Assembly: GCF_018131075.1 (NCBI RefSeq)
Contig: NZ_JAFCLS010000031.1
Span: 1 to 64,000 of the forward strand
Direction of reading: 5' to 3'
DNA: 64,000 nucleotides
Source of the DNA: Bradyrhizobium sp. JYMT SZCCT0428
GTDB lineage: Bacteria; Pseudomonadota; Alphaproteobacteria; Rhizobiales; Xanthobacteraceae
The notes under the pieces were generated by a model. It was not told the origin of the DNA and searched no databases. It worked only from the letters and a program-made list of their open reading frames with translations. How positions within the stretch are numbered: the stretch's first letter is position 1; every line of letters begins with the position of its first letter. Below are positions 35,565 to 44,566 of this stretch, piece by piece. The translations under genes were made by a program, and so were the position numbers.

Positions 35565-38225
35565 TCACGCCGGCAAAGGTTTTGGCACAGGCGCGCCATT
35601 GAGCAGCTTGCCGATCTCCGGCTTGCAGGCCCCGCAATTGGTGCCGGCCTTTAATCGTTGACCAATGGCTTCGACGTTTCTCGCGCCTTTGTTAATTTCG
35701 GCCGAGATTTGCCGTTGCCCGATGCCGAAGCACGAGCAGACGATCGGCCCGATATCTTCGCCGGCTTCCAGCGGCTGCCCTGTGAGCAGCGACATCCGTG
35801 CCTTTGGCGAGAGCGTGTTTTCCGCGAACAGATTGGTCAGCCATGAACGCGACACCAGCCTGTGGTCCGAGGCGATGAAGATGCATCCCTCCAACCGCCC
35901 GTCGCGAATGCTCGCATAGCGATACCGGCCGATGCTCGGATCGCGATAGGCAATCCATTCGATGTCCGCCTGCTCGGCGCGGAGCTGCGCGCGCGCCCAA
36001 TCGCGCCAGCTCGCCGGCCGCTCCTCGATCGCCAGCTCCATGCGCCAGCACATGCCCGACCGTCCGGAAACCCAGTACCCCTTCTCCGGGCGCTCGATCT
36101 CGTAACGGCTGAGAATAAAGGCGTGCCATTTCGGCAGATAGGGCTCGGCCTTCACGGGCGTATGCTTGGATTCCGGCTGTCCGGATATCGGGTCGGTCGC
36201 GGGGTTGACCAGCGCGTTGATCAGGCCGTCGCCGGCATACTCGCCATTCCAGTGCATCGGCACGAAGACGCAGCCGCGCCGCTGTTCGGCGGTGACGGTC
36301 ACGCGCGCCACCATCTGGCCCCACGGACTGGACAGCCGGGCCAGCGCGCCATCTTCGATACCCGCCTTGCGCGCATCCTCGGGATGGAATTCCGCACAGG
36401 GTTCGAACATGTGCATCATCAGTCGCGGCGATTTCCCGGTCCGTGTCATGGTGTGCCACTGGTCGCGAATTCGGCCGGTGTTGAGCACCAAAGGGTGCTC
36501 GCGGCTGGTCGGGTTTTTGGGCGAGCGCGGCACAACCGGAATAAAGCGCGCCTTGCGATCGGGGGTGAAGAAGCCTCCGGTCTCGAACAGCCGCTGCGTG
36601 CCGGTCGGATAATCCCGTGTCACCGGCCATTGCACCGGGGCCAGCGTCTCGTAAGCGCGATCATCGAGGGTGCTTAGGGCGGACAGATCGAAATCCCGCG
36701 CGCCATTATTCTCAAAGCCGGAGAGGCTGGCGTGCTCGCGAAATATCTCGGCCACGCTCGTATAGTCGAAGCCCGAAAATCCCATGCGGCGGGCGACATC
36801 GCAGATGATCCGCCAGTCCGGGCGCGCGGCGCCGGGCGCCGGCAGAAACGGCCGTTGCCGGGAGATGCGGCGCTCGGAATTGGTGACGGTGCCGTCCTTT
36901 TCGCCCCATGCCGTCGCAGGCAGCAGCACATGACCGTGACGCGTGGTGTCGGTGTGGCGCATGCAATCCGACACCACGACGAGATCGCAGGCATCCAGCG
37001 CGGCGCGCGCACGCGTAACATCCGGCAGGCTGACCAGCGGATTGGTGGACATGATCCAGACCGCCTTGATGCGGCCGGCGGCCATCGCGTCGAACATCTC
37101 GACCGCCTTCAGCCCGGTCTTGTCCGCGATGACAGGCGAGCGCCAGAACCGCTGCACGAGTTCGCGATGGCGCGGATTCTCGATCTCCATATGGGCGGCG
37201 AGCTGATTGGCGAGGCCACCGACTTCCCGGCCGCCCATCGCATTGGGCTGGCCGGTGAGCGAGAACGGCCCCATGCCGGGCTTTCCGATCCGGCCGGTCA
37301 GCAAATGGCAGTTGATGATCGCATTGACCTTGTCGACGCCGCTGCTCGACTGGTTGATGCCCTGGGAATAGAGCGTGACGACGCGCTCGGTCTTGGCGAA
37401 CCAGCTGAAAAACTGCTCGACTGCACCGCCCGTCAGCCCGCAGACATCAGCCGTGTGCGCCACGGTCTGGCCGGCGACTTGCGCCAGCGCAGCCTCCGCG
37501 CCGGTGGTGAAATCGCCGACGAACGCGCCATCGGCCGCCTTGTTCTTCGCCAGATAGGCCAGCAATCCGTTGAACAAAACGGAGTCGCTGCCGGAACGAA
37601 CCGGCAAATGCAGATCGGCGCCCTCGCAGGTCGCGGTCCGGCGCGGGTCGATGACGACGATGCGGCAAGCGGGATTTTTCGCTCTTGCCGCCAGCATGCG
37701 CTGATGGAGGATGGGATGGCACCAGGCCGCATTGGATCCGACCAGGACCAGCAGGTCGGCCAGTTCCAGATCTTCATAACAACCCGGAACGGTGTCGCTG
37801 CCGAACGCACGCTTGTGACCCACCACGCTGGAGGCCATGCACAGCCGCGAATTGGTATCGATATTGGCGGTGCCGACAAAGCCCTTCGCGAGCTTGTTGA
37901 CGACGTAGTAGTCCTCGGTGAGAAGCTGGCCCGAAACGTAGAACGCCACGGAATCCGGCCCGTGCTCCCGGATCGCCTTGCTGAATCCATCGGCGACATG
38001 GCCGAGCGCGGCATCCCAGCTCGCCGCCCGGTCGTTGACCATGGGCTCGAGCAGGCGTCCTTCCAGACCGACGGTTTCAGCCAGCGCCGATCCTTTTGCG
38101 CACAGCCGCCCGAAATTTGCCGGATGCAGCGGATCACCCCGGACCGTGACCGCCCCCGCCGTATCCCTGTCGGCCACGACGCCGCAGCCGACGCCGCAAT
38201 AGGGACATGTCGTCTTGACTGGCAC
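35565..38225 (-). CDS. nasA: Assimilatory nitrate reductase catalytic subunit
   Basis: An 886-residue molybdopterin enzyme reducing nitrate to nitrite in the cytoplasm. The N-terminal [4Fe-4S] motif has C7, C10, C14 and the later LCAKG Cys. The Mo-bisMGD domains fill residues 60-700. A C-terminal BFD-like [2Fe-2S] region (VCSCFGIGQ ... GTNCGACKPEIG) is typical of assimilatory NasA/NasC and receives electrons. It lies 12 bases after nirD in a nirB-nirD-nasA operon. The BFD tail and the lack of a signal peptide separate it from periplasmic NapA. Confidence 0.93.
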   Translation of the reverse strand: MPVKTTCPYCGVGCGVVADRDTAGAVTVRGDPLHPANFGRLCAKGSALAETVGLEGRLLEPMVNDRAASWDAALGHVADGFSKAIREHGPDSVAFYVSGQLLTEDYYVVNKLAKGFVGTANIDTNSRLCMASSVVGHKRAFGSDTVPGCYEDLELADLLVLVGSNAAWCHPILHQRMLAARAKNPACRIVVIDPRRTATCEGADLHLPVRSGSDSVLFNGLLAYLAKNKAADGAFVGDFTTGAEAALAQVAGQTVAHTADVCGLTGGAVEQFFSWFAKTERVVTLYSQGINQSSSGVDKVNAIINCHLLTGRIGKPGMGPFSLTGQPNAMGGREVGGLANQLAAHMEIENPRHRELVQRFWRSPVIADKTGLKAVEMFDAMAAGRIKAVWIMSTNPLVSLPDVTRARAALDACDLVVVSDCMRHTDTTRHGHVLLPATAWGEKDGTVTNSERRISRQRPFLPAPGAARPDWRIICDVARRMGFSGFDYTSVAEIFREHASLSGFENNGARDFDLSALSTLDDRAYETLAPVQWPVTRDYPTGTQRLFETGGFFTPDRKARFIPVVPRSPKNPTSREHPLVLNTGRIRDQWHTMTRTGKSPRLMMHMFEPCAEFHPEDARKAGIEDGALARLSSPWGQMVARVTVTAEQRRGCVFVPMHWNGEYAGDGLINALVNPATDPISGQPESKHTPVKAEPYLPKWHAFILSRYEIERPEKGYWVSGRSGMCWRMELAIEERPASWRDWARAQLRAEQADIEWIAYRDPSIGRYRYASIRDGRLEGCIFIASDHRLVSRSWLTNLFAENTLSPKARMSLLTGQPLEAGEDIGPIVCSCFGIGQRQISAEINKGARNVEAIGQRLKAGTNCGACKPEIGKLLNGAPVPKPLPA

Positions 38226-38237
38226 GCGTCGTTACCC

Positions 38238-38573
38238 TCAATCGACGGAAGCGGTGACTGCCTCACGAACGGACAGCCACACGGTGCCGTTCTCCACCTT
38301 GGCCGGATACGAGTGCGCGCATCCCTCGTCAGGAGCGACCGCCTCGCCGTTCGCAAGCTCGATGACGAAATTGTGCAAGGGACAGGTGACGCGCTTGTTG
38401 TGCACGATGCCTTGGGACAACGGTCCGCCTTTGTGCGGGCAACGGTCGTCGAGCGCGAACACCTCGTCGTCTTCGGTCCGGAATACCGCGATGTTTCCCG
38501 ACGCCGTGCGCACCACGCGGGCGCCGAGGCGCGGAATCTGATCCAGGGCTCCGATTTCAATCCACCTTGTCAT
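38238..38573 (-). CDS. nirD: Nitrite reductase small subunit (Rieske-type)
   Basis: A 111-residue Rieske-fold subunit of NAD(P)H-nitrite reductase. The cluster motifs CPHKGG and CPLHNF are intact, as in [2Fe-2S]-bearing NirD. ATG 38573 is preferred for its GGAG at 5 bases and family-typical length. Another ATG at 38588 overlaps the nirB stop (ATGA). Sits between nirB and nasA. Confidence 0.92.
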   Translation of the reverse strand: MTRWIEIGALDQIPRLGARVVRTASGNIAVFRTEDDEVFALDDRCPHKGGPLSQGIVHNKRVTCPLHNFVIELANGEAVAPDEGCAHSYPAKVENGTVWLSVREAVTASVD

Positions 38574-38584
38574 ACGAGCTCCGG

Positions 38585-41044
38585 TCATGCGAGTTCCAGC
38601 TCCGCCATCGGCGCAAACTCGTTGCGATCGACACCGCGCTGGGCGCGCTCCGCCCATGGGTCGCTTTGTGAGAACTGCTGCGAATACACGAAGCGGTCGT
38701 ACAGCGCTTTGCGGTTGGTGAGATCATCGACCACCTGCTTGCGGATGGCATCGAGACCGACACGATCGCACCACTTGTACATCCGCTCCAGATACCAGCC
38801 CTGCTCGCGATAGAGCTGCGTCAGTGCCGCGATCAACTCCAGCGTCTCCTCCTCGGTCGCCACCTTGGCAAGAAATTCGGTTCCCTTGATGTGAAGGCCG
38901 GCGGCGCCCGCGAAATGGATCTCGTATCCGGAATCGACGCAGATCACGCCGACATCCTTGCAGGTCGATTCGGCGCAGTTGCGTGGACAACCCGACACCG
39001 CCATCTTCACCTTGGCCGGGGCCCATGACCCCCACATGAATCGTTCGATCTTGATGCCGAGCCCGGTCGAGTCCTGGGTGCCGAAGCGGCACCATTCCGA
39101 GCCGACGCAGGTCTTCACCGTGCGCAGCCCCTTGGCATAGGCATGCCCCGACACCATGCCGGCGTCGTTGAGGTCGGCCCATACCGCGGGCAGATCCTCC
39201 TTCTTGACGCCGAGCAGATCGATGCGCTGGCCGCCGGTGACCTTGACAGTCGGAATCTTGAACTTGTCGGCGACGTCGGCAATGGCCCGCAATTCGTTCG
39301 GCGTGGTCACGCCGCCCCACATCCGCGGCACCACCGAATAGGTGCCGTCCTTCTGAATGTTGGCATGAACGCGTTCGTTGATGTAGCGCGACTGCTGGTC
39401 GTCGCGATATTCGCCGGGCCAGGTGGCGAGCAAATAATAGTTCAGCGCCGGCCGGCAGGAATGGCAACCGTTGGCGGTCTTCCAATCCATGAACTTCATG
39501 ACATCGGGGATGGTCTTCAACTGCTGCTCGACGATGACGCGGCGCGCGTCGTCATGGCTGTGATCGGTGCACTTGCACATCGGCTTGACCTTCGGCGCCG
39601 TCGAATAGTCGCCGCCGAGCGTGAACGCGAGCACTTGCTCGACGAGGCCGGTACATGAACCGCACGATGATGATGCCTTGGTGTGGGCGCGCACGTCATC
39701 GATCGTGAACAGCTTCTTTTCGGCGATCGCCTTGACGATGGTGCCCTTGCAGACGCCGTTGCAGCCGCAAATCTCTGCCTCGTCGCCCATGGCGGCGACC
39801 GAATTCTGGCCGGCATGACCGCCGTCGCCGAGATTGGCCGCGCCGAACACCAGGCGCTCGCGCATCTGCGAGATATCCGTGCCGTCGCGCAGATGCTGGA
39901 AGTACCAGGGCCCGTCGACCGTATCGCCGTAGAGCACGGCGCCGACGATCTTCTTGTCGCGCAGGACGATCCGCTTGTAGACGCCGCGCGCGGCGTCCTG
40001 CATCACGACTTCTTCCTTGTCGGCGCCGGGCGCGAAATCGCCGGCGGAGAACAGGTCGATGCCCGTCACCTTCAGCTTGGTCGAGACCACCGATCCCGAA
40101 TAGCTGGCAAAGCCCTTCATGGCGAGCTGATTGGCGCAGACCTTGGCCTGATCGAACAGCGGCGCGACCAGACCGTAGGTCTGGCGACGGTGCTGCACGC
40201 ATTCGCCGACCGCGTAGATGCGCCCGTCATAGGTCTGCATGGTGTCGGAGACGACAATGCCACGCTCGCAATGGATGCCCGCCTTCTGCGCGAGCTCGAT
40301 GTTCGGGCGGATGCCGACGGCCATCACGACCAGATCGGCCGGAAGCTCCACGCCATCGGCAAAGCGCACGCCCGTGACGCGGTCCTCGCCGAGGATCGCC
40401 TGCGTCTGCGCCGGCATCTTGAACACCATGCCGCGCTCTTCCAGCGACTTGCGCAGCATTCCGCTGGCAACCGGATCGAGCTGCCGCTCCATCAGGCAGT
40501 CGAGCAGATGCACGACGGTGACGTTCATGCCGCGCTTCATCAACCCGTTGGCGGCCTCGAGGCCGAGCAGGCCTCCGCCGATCACGACGGCGTTCGGATG
40601 GCTCGTCGACGCCTCAACCATGCGCTCGACGTCCTGGATATCCCGAAAGCCGATGACGCCGGGAAGATCCTTGCCGGGAAGCGGCAACATGATCGGGTTG
40701 GAGCCGGTGGCGATCAGCAGCCGATCATAAGCGACGCGCGCGCCGGTGGCGGTGACGACCTCGCAGGTGCGCCGGTCGATCATCACGATCGTCTCGCCCT
40801 TGCGCAGCGTGATGCCGTTGTCGTCGTACCATTGCTCGGTGTTGAGCATGATGTCGTCGACGGACTTCTCGCCGGAGAGAACCGGTGACAGCAGGATACG
40901 ATTGTAATTGCCGTAAGGCTCGGAACCGAACACCGTGATGTCGTAGAGATCAGGCGCACGCTCCAGCAGCGTTTCCACTGTGCGGATGCCGGCCATGCCG
41001 TTGCCGATCACCACCAGCTTCTGCCTGCTAACTTTCTCGAGCAT
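38585..41044 (-). CDS. nirB: Assimilatory nitrite reductase large subunit
   Basis: An 819-residue sirohaem enzyme reducing nitrite to ammonium with NAD(P)H. In order: FAD/NAD(P) domains (1-400, GNGMAG and VVIGGGLLGLEAANGL), a BFD-like [2Fe-2S] region near 415-470 (CGCNGVCKG ... SSCGSCTG), and the ferredoxin-nitrite-reductase halves. The [4Fe-4S]-sirohaem cysteines are in CVGSEWC and SGCPRNCAES near 630-690. ATG 41044 (MLEKV) has AAAGG upstream. First gene of the operon, downstream of a sigma-54 promoter match at 41183-41198. Confidence 0.94.
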   Translation of the reverse strand: MLEKVSRQKLVVIGNGMAGIRTVETLLERAPDLYDITVFGSEPYGNYNRILLSPVLSGEKSVDDIMLNTEQWYDDNGITLRKGETIVMIDRRTCEVVTATGARVAYDRLLIATGSNPIMLPLPGKDLPGVIGFRDIQDVERMVEASTSHPNAVVIGGGLLGLEAANGLMKRGMNVTVVHLLDCLMERQLDPVASGMLRKSLEERGMVFKMPAQTQAILGEDRVTGVRFADGVELPADLVVMAVGIRPNIELAQKAGIHCERGIVVSDTMQTYDGRIYAVGECVQHRRQTYGLVAPLFDQAKVCANQLAMKGFASYSGSVVSTKLKVTGIDLFSAGDFAPGADKEEVVMQDAARGVYKRIVLRDKKIVGAVLYGDTVDGPWYFQHLRDGTDISQMRERLVFGAANLGDGGHAGQNSVAAMGDEAEICGCNGVCKGTIVKAIAEKKLFTIDDVRAHTKASSSCGSCTGLVEQVLAFTLGGDYSTAPKVKPMCKCTDHSHDDARRVIVEQQLKTIPDVMKFMDWKTANGCHSCRPALNYYLLATWPGEYRDDQQSRYINERVHANIQKDGTYSVVPRMWGGVTTPNELRAIADVADKFKIPTVKVTGGQRIDLLGVKKEDLPAVWADLNDAGMVSGHAYAKGLRTVKTCVGSEWCRFGTQDSTGLGIKIERFMWGSWAPAKVKMAVSGCPRNCAESTCKDVGVICVDSGYEIHFAGAAGLHIKGTEFLAKVATEEETLELIAALTQLYREQGWYLERMYKWCDRVGLDAIRKQVVDDLTNRKALYDRFVYSQQFSQSDPWAERAQRGVDRNEFAPMAELELA

Positions 41045-41078
41045 GATCTGCCTTTCGCATTCCGACGACACCGCGCGT

Positions 41079-41095
41079 CGACGCGACATGCGTCG
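41079..41095 (-). promoter_or_regulatory. Leader hairpin upstream of nirB
   Basis: CGACGC-GACAT-GCGTCG forms a perfect 6-bp stem inside the predicted nirB leader RNA, 35 bases before the start codon. NasT-type antitermination acts on hairpins in such leaders in rhizobia and Azotobacter. No U-run follows, so this is only a structural observation. Confidence 0.3.
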
Positions 41096-41182
41096 TCGAT
41101 CGGTGGAATAGAGATTGGGAGTTTTGAGGAGCCCATCCGCGGGCAGCTGACCATCATCAATGACGATCGATATTTCCTTGAA

Positions 41183-41198
41183 TACAAAACGCGTGCCA
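41183..41198 (-). promoter_or_regulatory. Sigma-54 promoter match for nirB-nirD-nasA
   Basis: On the minus strand TGGCACG-CGTT-TTGTA matches the -24/-12 consensus TGGCACG-N4-TTGCW except for T in place of C at the -12 element. It would start transcription near 41173 and give a leader of about 130 bases. Sigma-54 fits nitrogen control by NtrC. Confidence 0.5.
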
Positions 41199-41262
41199 AC
41201 TCCGCAGCAGCGATTCCGCGAGCGATATCAATACGTTTATCGGCTGCCGCGAATTCAGGCGC

Positions 41263-41279
41263 TTGTGCGCACCGCACAA
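41263..41279. promoter_or_regulatory. Perfect palindrome between the divergent nitrate promoters
   Basis: TTGTGCG-CAC-CGCACAA is a perfect 7-bp inverted repeat, about 65 bases upstream of the nirB -24 element and 130 bases upstream of that of narK. The place fits an activator (NtrC-like) upstream site, though the sequence is not the textbook NtrC consensus. Confidence 0.45.
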
Positions 41280-41314
41280 AAAAGCACCACCCTGCGCGTT
41301 TGAGTGGCGCGATT

Positions 41315-41331
41315 TGCTGCCCGCGGCAGCA
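41315..41331. promoter_or_regulatory. Second perfect palindrome between the nitrate promoters
   Basis: TGCTGCC-CGC-GGCAGCA is a perfect 7-bp inverted repeat about 80 bases upstream of the narK -24 element. It lies upstream of that start site and is therefore likelier to be a protein-binding site than an RNA hairpin. Confidence 0.4.
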
Positions 41332-41408
41332 GATCGGGTTTTCTTCCCCAGCGGCGGAATAGCGGTCAACGCGTTGCGATTAAAGGCAAAGTGCCGCTCG
41401 CAATCGAA

Positions 41409-41424
41409 TGGCACAGATATTGCT
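41409..41424 (+). promoter_or_regulatory. Sigma-54 promoter match for narK
   Basis: TGGCACA-GATA-TTGCT has the invariant GG and GC with exactly 10 bases between them and one mismatch to TGGCACG-N4-TTGCW. Transcription would begin near 41435, about 120 bases before the narK start codon. Confidence 0.62.
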
Positions 41425-41555
41425 GCCCTTAGCGCCAATCGAGACCCGTCTCAATGACGAGAACGGCTCTCGCTTTCACCCATATTCCATCTGTTGTGCA
41501 GAGACCTTCCGCGCCCGCGCGTCGGTGTTGGCTGCACGATCGCGAGGCTGTCGCA

Positions 41556-42815
41556 ATGAAGTTTGCTGAGTTCAAGAAGGCTGGCCATTGGCCGACGCTA
41601 CTGGCTGCGTTTCTTTACTTCGACATCAGTTTCATGGCCTGGGTCGCGCTCGGCCCGCTGATGGTCTACATCGCGCACGACATGAACCTCGCGGTCAGCG
41701 AGAAGTTTACGCTCGTGGCCATCCCGGTTCTGGCCGGCGCGCTGCTGCGCGTCCCGATGGGCATCCTGGCCGATATCATCGGCGCCAAGCGAACCGGCAT
41801 CATCGCGCAACTCATCGTCACCGCGGCGACGGCCTGGGTATGGCGGTACGGGCTCGACAGCAAGCTCGCGATCATCATCTTCGGCCTGGTGCTCGGCATT
41901 GGCGGCGCGTCCTTCGCCGTCGCTTTGCCACAGGCGAGCCGCTGGTACCCGCCGCAATATCAGGGCGTGGTGATGGGCATCGCAGGCGCCGGCAATATGG
42001 GCGTCGTCATCGATACGATGCTCGCACCGACGATCGCCGAGCATTTCGGCTGGCAGGCCGTGTTCGGTTTCCTGCTGATTCCGATGGTGCTGGTGCTCGC
42101 ATATTACGTCTTCGCGGCCAAGGATGCGCCGGGCGAGCGCAAGCCGATCTCGCTGAAGGCCTATGCCACGCTGCTGCGCGATCCCGATAGCCGCTGGTTC
42201 ATGTTCTTCTACTTCATCACATTCGGCGGCTTCGTTGGCCTCGCCAACGCGCTGCCGCTGTATTTCACCGTGCAGTATCATGTCTCCGGCGTGGCGGCGG
42301 GTCTGCTGGTCTCGCTGATCGTCGCCTTTGGCTCCGGCTTCCGCCCGGTCGGCGGACTGATTGCCGACCGCATCGGCGGCATCCGCTCGTTGTCGGTGCT
42401 GTTCGCGGTCGTCGTCGCCGCTTATCTCGTCATCGCCTTCATGCCGGAAGGGCCGGCGGCTCCAACCGCGGCGGGCTGGTCGCTGTTGCAGATGCCGCGC
42501 ATCGCGTGGATGTCGGTGCTGCTGTTCTCGGTCGGCGTGCTGGCGCTCCGCATGGGCAACGGCGCGGTGTTTCAACTCATCCCGCTCCGCTTCCGTCAGG
42601 ACATCGGCCTGATGACCGGTCTGGTCGGGTGCGCCGGAGGCGTCGGCGGCTTTTTCCTGGCCCAGGCGCTCGGCACCGCCAAGGCCGCAACCGGCGGCTT
42701 CGGCGCCGGCTTCCTGTTTTTCGGAGCGCTGGCATTGCTTGGCTTTATCGGACTTGCCATGGTCAAGGTCCGATGGCGCACGACATGGGGCGCTGCATCG
42801 GGAGCGCGGGTCTGA
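41556..42815 (+). CDS. narK: MFS nitrate/nitrite transporter
   Basis: A 419-residue major-facilitator permease with twelve hydrophobic helices and the glycine-rich nitrate-porter signature segments (GIAGAGNMGVVIDT near 140-153 and GCAGGVGGFFLAQALG near 358-373). It imports nitrate for the NasA/NirBD pathway. ATG 41556 (MKFAEF) with GAGG upstream is preferred to the in-frame ATG at 41454, which lies only about 20 bases from the predicted sigma-54 start. Followed 36 bases later by the kinase/phosphatase gene. Confidence 0.92.
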   Translation: MKFAEFKKAGHWPTLLAAFLYFDISFMAWVALGPLMVYIAHDMNLAVSEKFTLVAIPVLAGALLRVPMGILADIIGAKRTGIIAQLIVTAATAWVWRYGLDSKLAIIIFGLVLGIGGASFAVALPQASRWYPPQYQGVVMGIAGAGNMGVVIDTMLAPTIAEHFGWQAVFGFLLIPMVLVLAYYVFAAKDAPGERKPISLKAYATLLRDPDSRWFMFFYFITFGGFVGLANALPLYFTVQYHVSGVAAGLLVSLIVAFGSGFRPVGGLIADRIGGIRSLSVLFAVVVAAYLVIAFMPEGPAAPTAAGWSLLQMPRIAWMSVLLFSVGVLALRMGNGAVFQLIPLRFRQDIGLMTGLVGCAGGVGGFFLAQALGTAKAATGGFGAGFLFFGALALLGFIGLAMVKVRWRTTWGAASGARV

Positions 42816-42851
42816 CGCCGCGCGCTTCCAAAGGCTCGGCAGGTCTCTGAC

Positions 42852-44555
42852 GTGACGATCGGTTCGCAGAGAAATCTTCAGGTGCGCGTCGGTTTCGTCA
42901 GCGAGACCGGCAAACGGGCGACCAACGAAGACTACGTCGCGGCCTGCCTCGGTCAGACCGGCGCATTCAACCGCGACATCGTTGCCGCGGTGGCGGATGG
43001 TGTCGGCGGCCACAAGGGCGGACGGGAAGCCGCCGAACTGACCGTGCGTTGTTTTCTCGACGCCTACTATTCGCTTCCGGAAACGCTGGGCGTCCGGCGC
43101 ATCGCCTCGCGGGCGCTGGAGGCCGCCAACAGCTGGATCTATGCGCAGGGCCGCGTCGATTCCAGGCTCAGCGGCATGAGCTGCGCGTTCTCGTCGATGA
43201 TCCTGTCGCGCCGCACCTGTCACATCGTTCACATCGGCGACACACGCGCCTACCGTTTGAGCGAGGGCCGTCTGGAGCGGCTGACCAAGGATCACGTCGC
43301 GGGACGCGGCGACCTCGCCCATTTGCTCAACCGCGCGATCGGCTTCGAGGATTTCGCGCGCGTCGACTATACCGCGGTCGGCCTGCGGCAACACGACCGG
43401 TTGCTGATCTGCAGCGACGGCATTCACGGCGTCCTCGACGACGGCCGCCTGCAGGTACTGCTCGACGAGCGCGCTTCGCCTGAGGAAACCGCGCGCAAGC
43501 TGGTGGACACGGCGCTGGCAGCCGGCAGCAGCGACAACATGACCGCGTTGGTGCTCGACGTCATCGACCTGCCGCCGGCCGACCGCAACGAACTCACCCA
43601 CGCCATCGAAACCCTTCCCATCCTGGAGCTGCCGTCGTCCGGCGAGACGATCGACGATTTCGTGCTCCAGGAGGTGCTTTCCGACGGCCGCTATAGCCGG
43701 CTGTTCGTCGCCACCGACAAGCGGCAAAACCGCAAACTGGTGCTGAAATTTCCTCACCCGCGCGTTGCCAGCGAAGGCTCATATCGACTCGCCTTTGTAC
43801 GCGAAGCATGGGTGGCGGCCCGTGTCAGAAGCCTGTGGATCGGCGAGATCATCGAAGTTCCCGCCGGCCGCCAGACGCGGCTCTATTCGGTGATGCCGCT
43901 GTATGAGGGCGAAACGCTCGAGCAGCGCCTGAACCGCTCGCCGCAGCTTTCGCTCACCGAAGGCATCGGGATTGCCACCAAGCTGGCACGTGCGGTGGCG
44001 ACCTTGCATCGCGCCGGCATCATCCATCGCGACATCAAGCCTGACAACGTCATCCTGCTGGCGGCCGGCGGATTGCGGCTGGTCGATCTCGGCGTCGCCC
44101 GGGTGCCGCTGCTCGAGGATTTCCCGGCGCAGGACATTCCGGGCACCGCGAGTTACATGGCCCCCGAACTCTTCAGCGGCCGCGCGGGAGACGAATTTTC
44201 CGATCTCTATGCCCTCGGCGTGACCGTCTACCGCATGTTCAGCATCGCCTACCCCTATGGCGAGATCGAACCGTTTTCACGGCCACGCTTCGGCAAACCG
44301 GTTTCGCTGTCGCGTTACCGTCCCGATCTGCCGGCCTGGCTCGATGCCGTCATCGGCAAGGCGCTCGCCGTCGACCCCACCCAACGCTTCGGCGACGTCA
44401 TCGAATTCGCCCACGAACTGGAAAACGGCGCCATGTGGGCGAAGCCCGCCGCCGAGAAGCGACGGGCGCTCTATGAGCGCAACCCGCTGGTGTTCTGGAA
44501 AGTATTGTCGGCGAGCCTCGTCATCCTGGTCGCGATACTCCTGGCGTGGCGCTGA
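42852..44555 (+). CDS. PP2C phosphatase - Ser/Thr kinase fusion
   Basis: A 567-residue bifunctional signalling protein. Residues 8-240 are a PP2C phosphatase with metal Asp residues D49, D189 and D228 (ADGVGGH, SDGIHG, SDNMT). Residues 265-535 are a Hanks-type kinase with ATP Lys K299, catalytic HRDIKPDN (392-399), and D412 in DLG instead of DFG. A single C-terminal membrane helix (about 546-565) anchors it. It is co-oriented with narK, 36 bases downstream. Similar fusions or kinases accompany nas genes in other proteobacteria (I recall PA1782 in Pseudomonas), so it probably tunes nitrate uptake or reduction. Its target is unknown. Confidence 0.9.
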   Translation: MTIGSQRNLQVRVGFVSETGKRATNEDYVAACLGQTGAFNRDIVAAVADGVGGHKGGREAAELTVRCFLDAYYSLPETLGVRRIASRALEAANSWIYAQGRVDSRLSGMSCAFSSMILSRRTCHIVHIGDTRAYRLSEGRLERLTKDHVAGRGDLAHLLNRAIGFEDFARVDYTAVGLRQHDRLLICSDGIHGVLDDGRLQVLLDERASPEETARKLVDTALAAGSSDNMTALVLDVIDLPPADRNELTHAIETLPILELPSSGETIDDFVLQEVLSDGRYSRLFVATDKRQNRKLVLKFPHPRVASEGSYRLAFVREAWVAARVRSLWIGEIIEVPAGRQTRLYSVMPLYEGETLEQRLNRSPQLSLTEGIGIATKLARAVATLHRAGIIHRDIKPDNVILLAAGGLRLVDLGVARVPLLEDFPAQDIPGTASYMAPELFSGRAGDEFSDLYALGVTVYRMFSIAYPYGEIEPFSRPRFGKPVSLSRYRPDLPAWLDAVIGKALAVDPTQRFGDVIEFAHELENGAMWAKPAAEKRRALYERNPLVFWKVLSASLVILVAILLAWR

Positions 44556-44566
44556 CGATCGATGCC

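Noticed and set aside
36732..38813. 693-codon plus-strand frame opposite nasA and nirD
   Set aside because: It spans several genes on the other strand and has no family features; a shadow of nasA.
41454..41555. 34-residue N-terminal extension of NarK
   Set aside because: Its ATG lies about 20 bases from the predicted sigma-54 start and encodes a polar stretch before the first helix. ATG 41556 has a better ribosome site.
41598..43757. 719-codon minus-strand frame opposite narK and the kinase fusion
   Set aside because: It crosses the boundary of two well-supported genes, and the product is low-complexity Gln/Asp/Arg-rich text.
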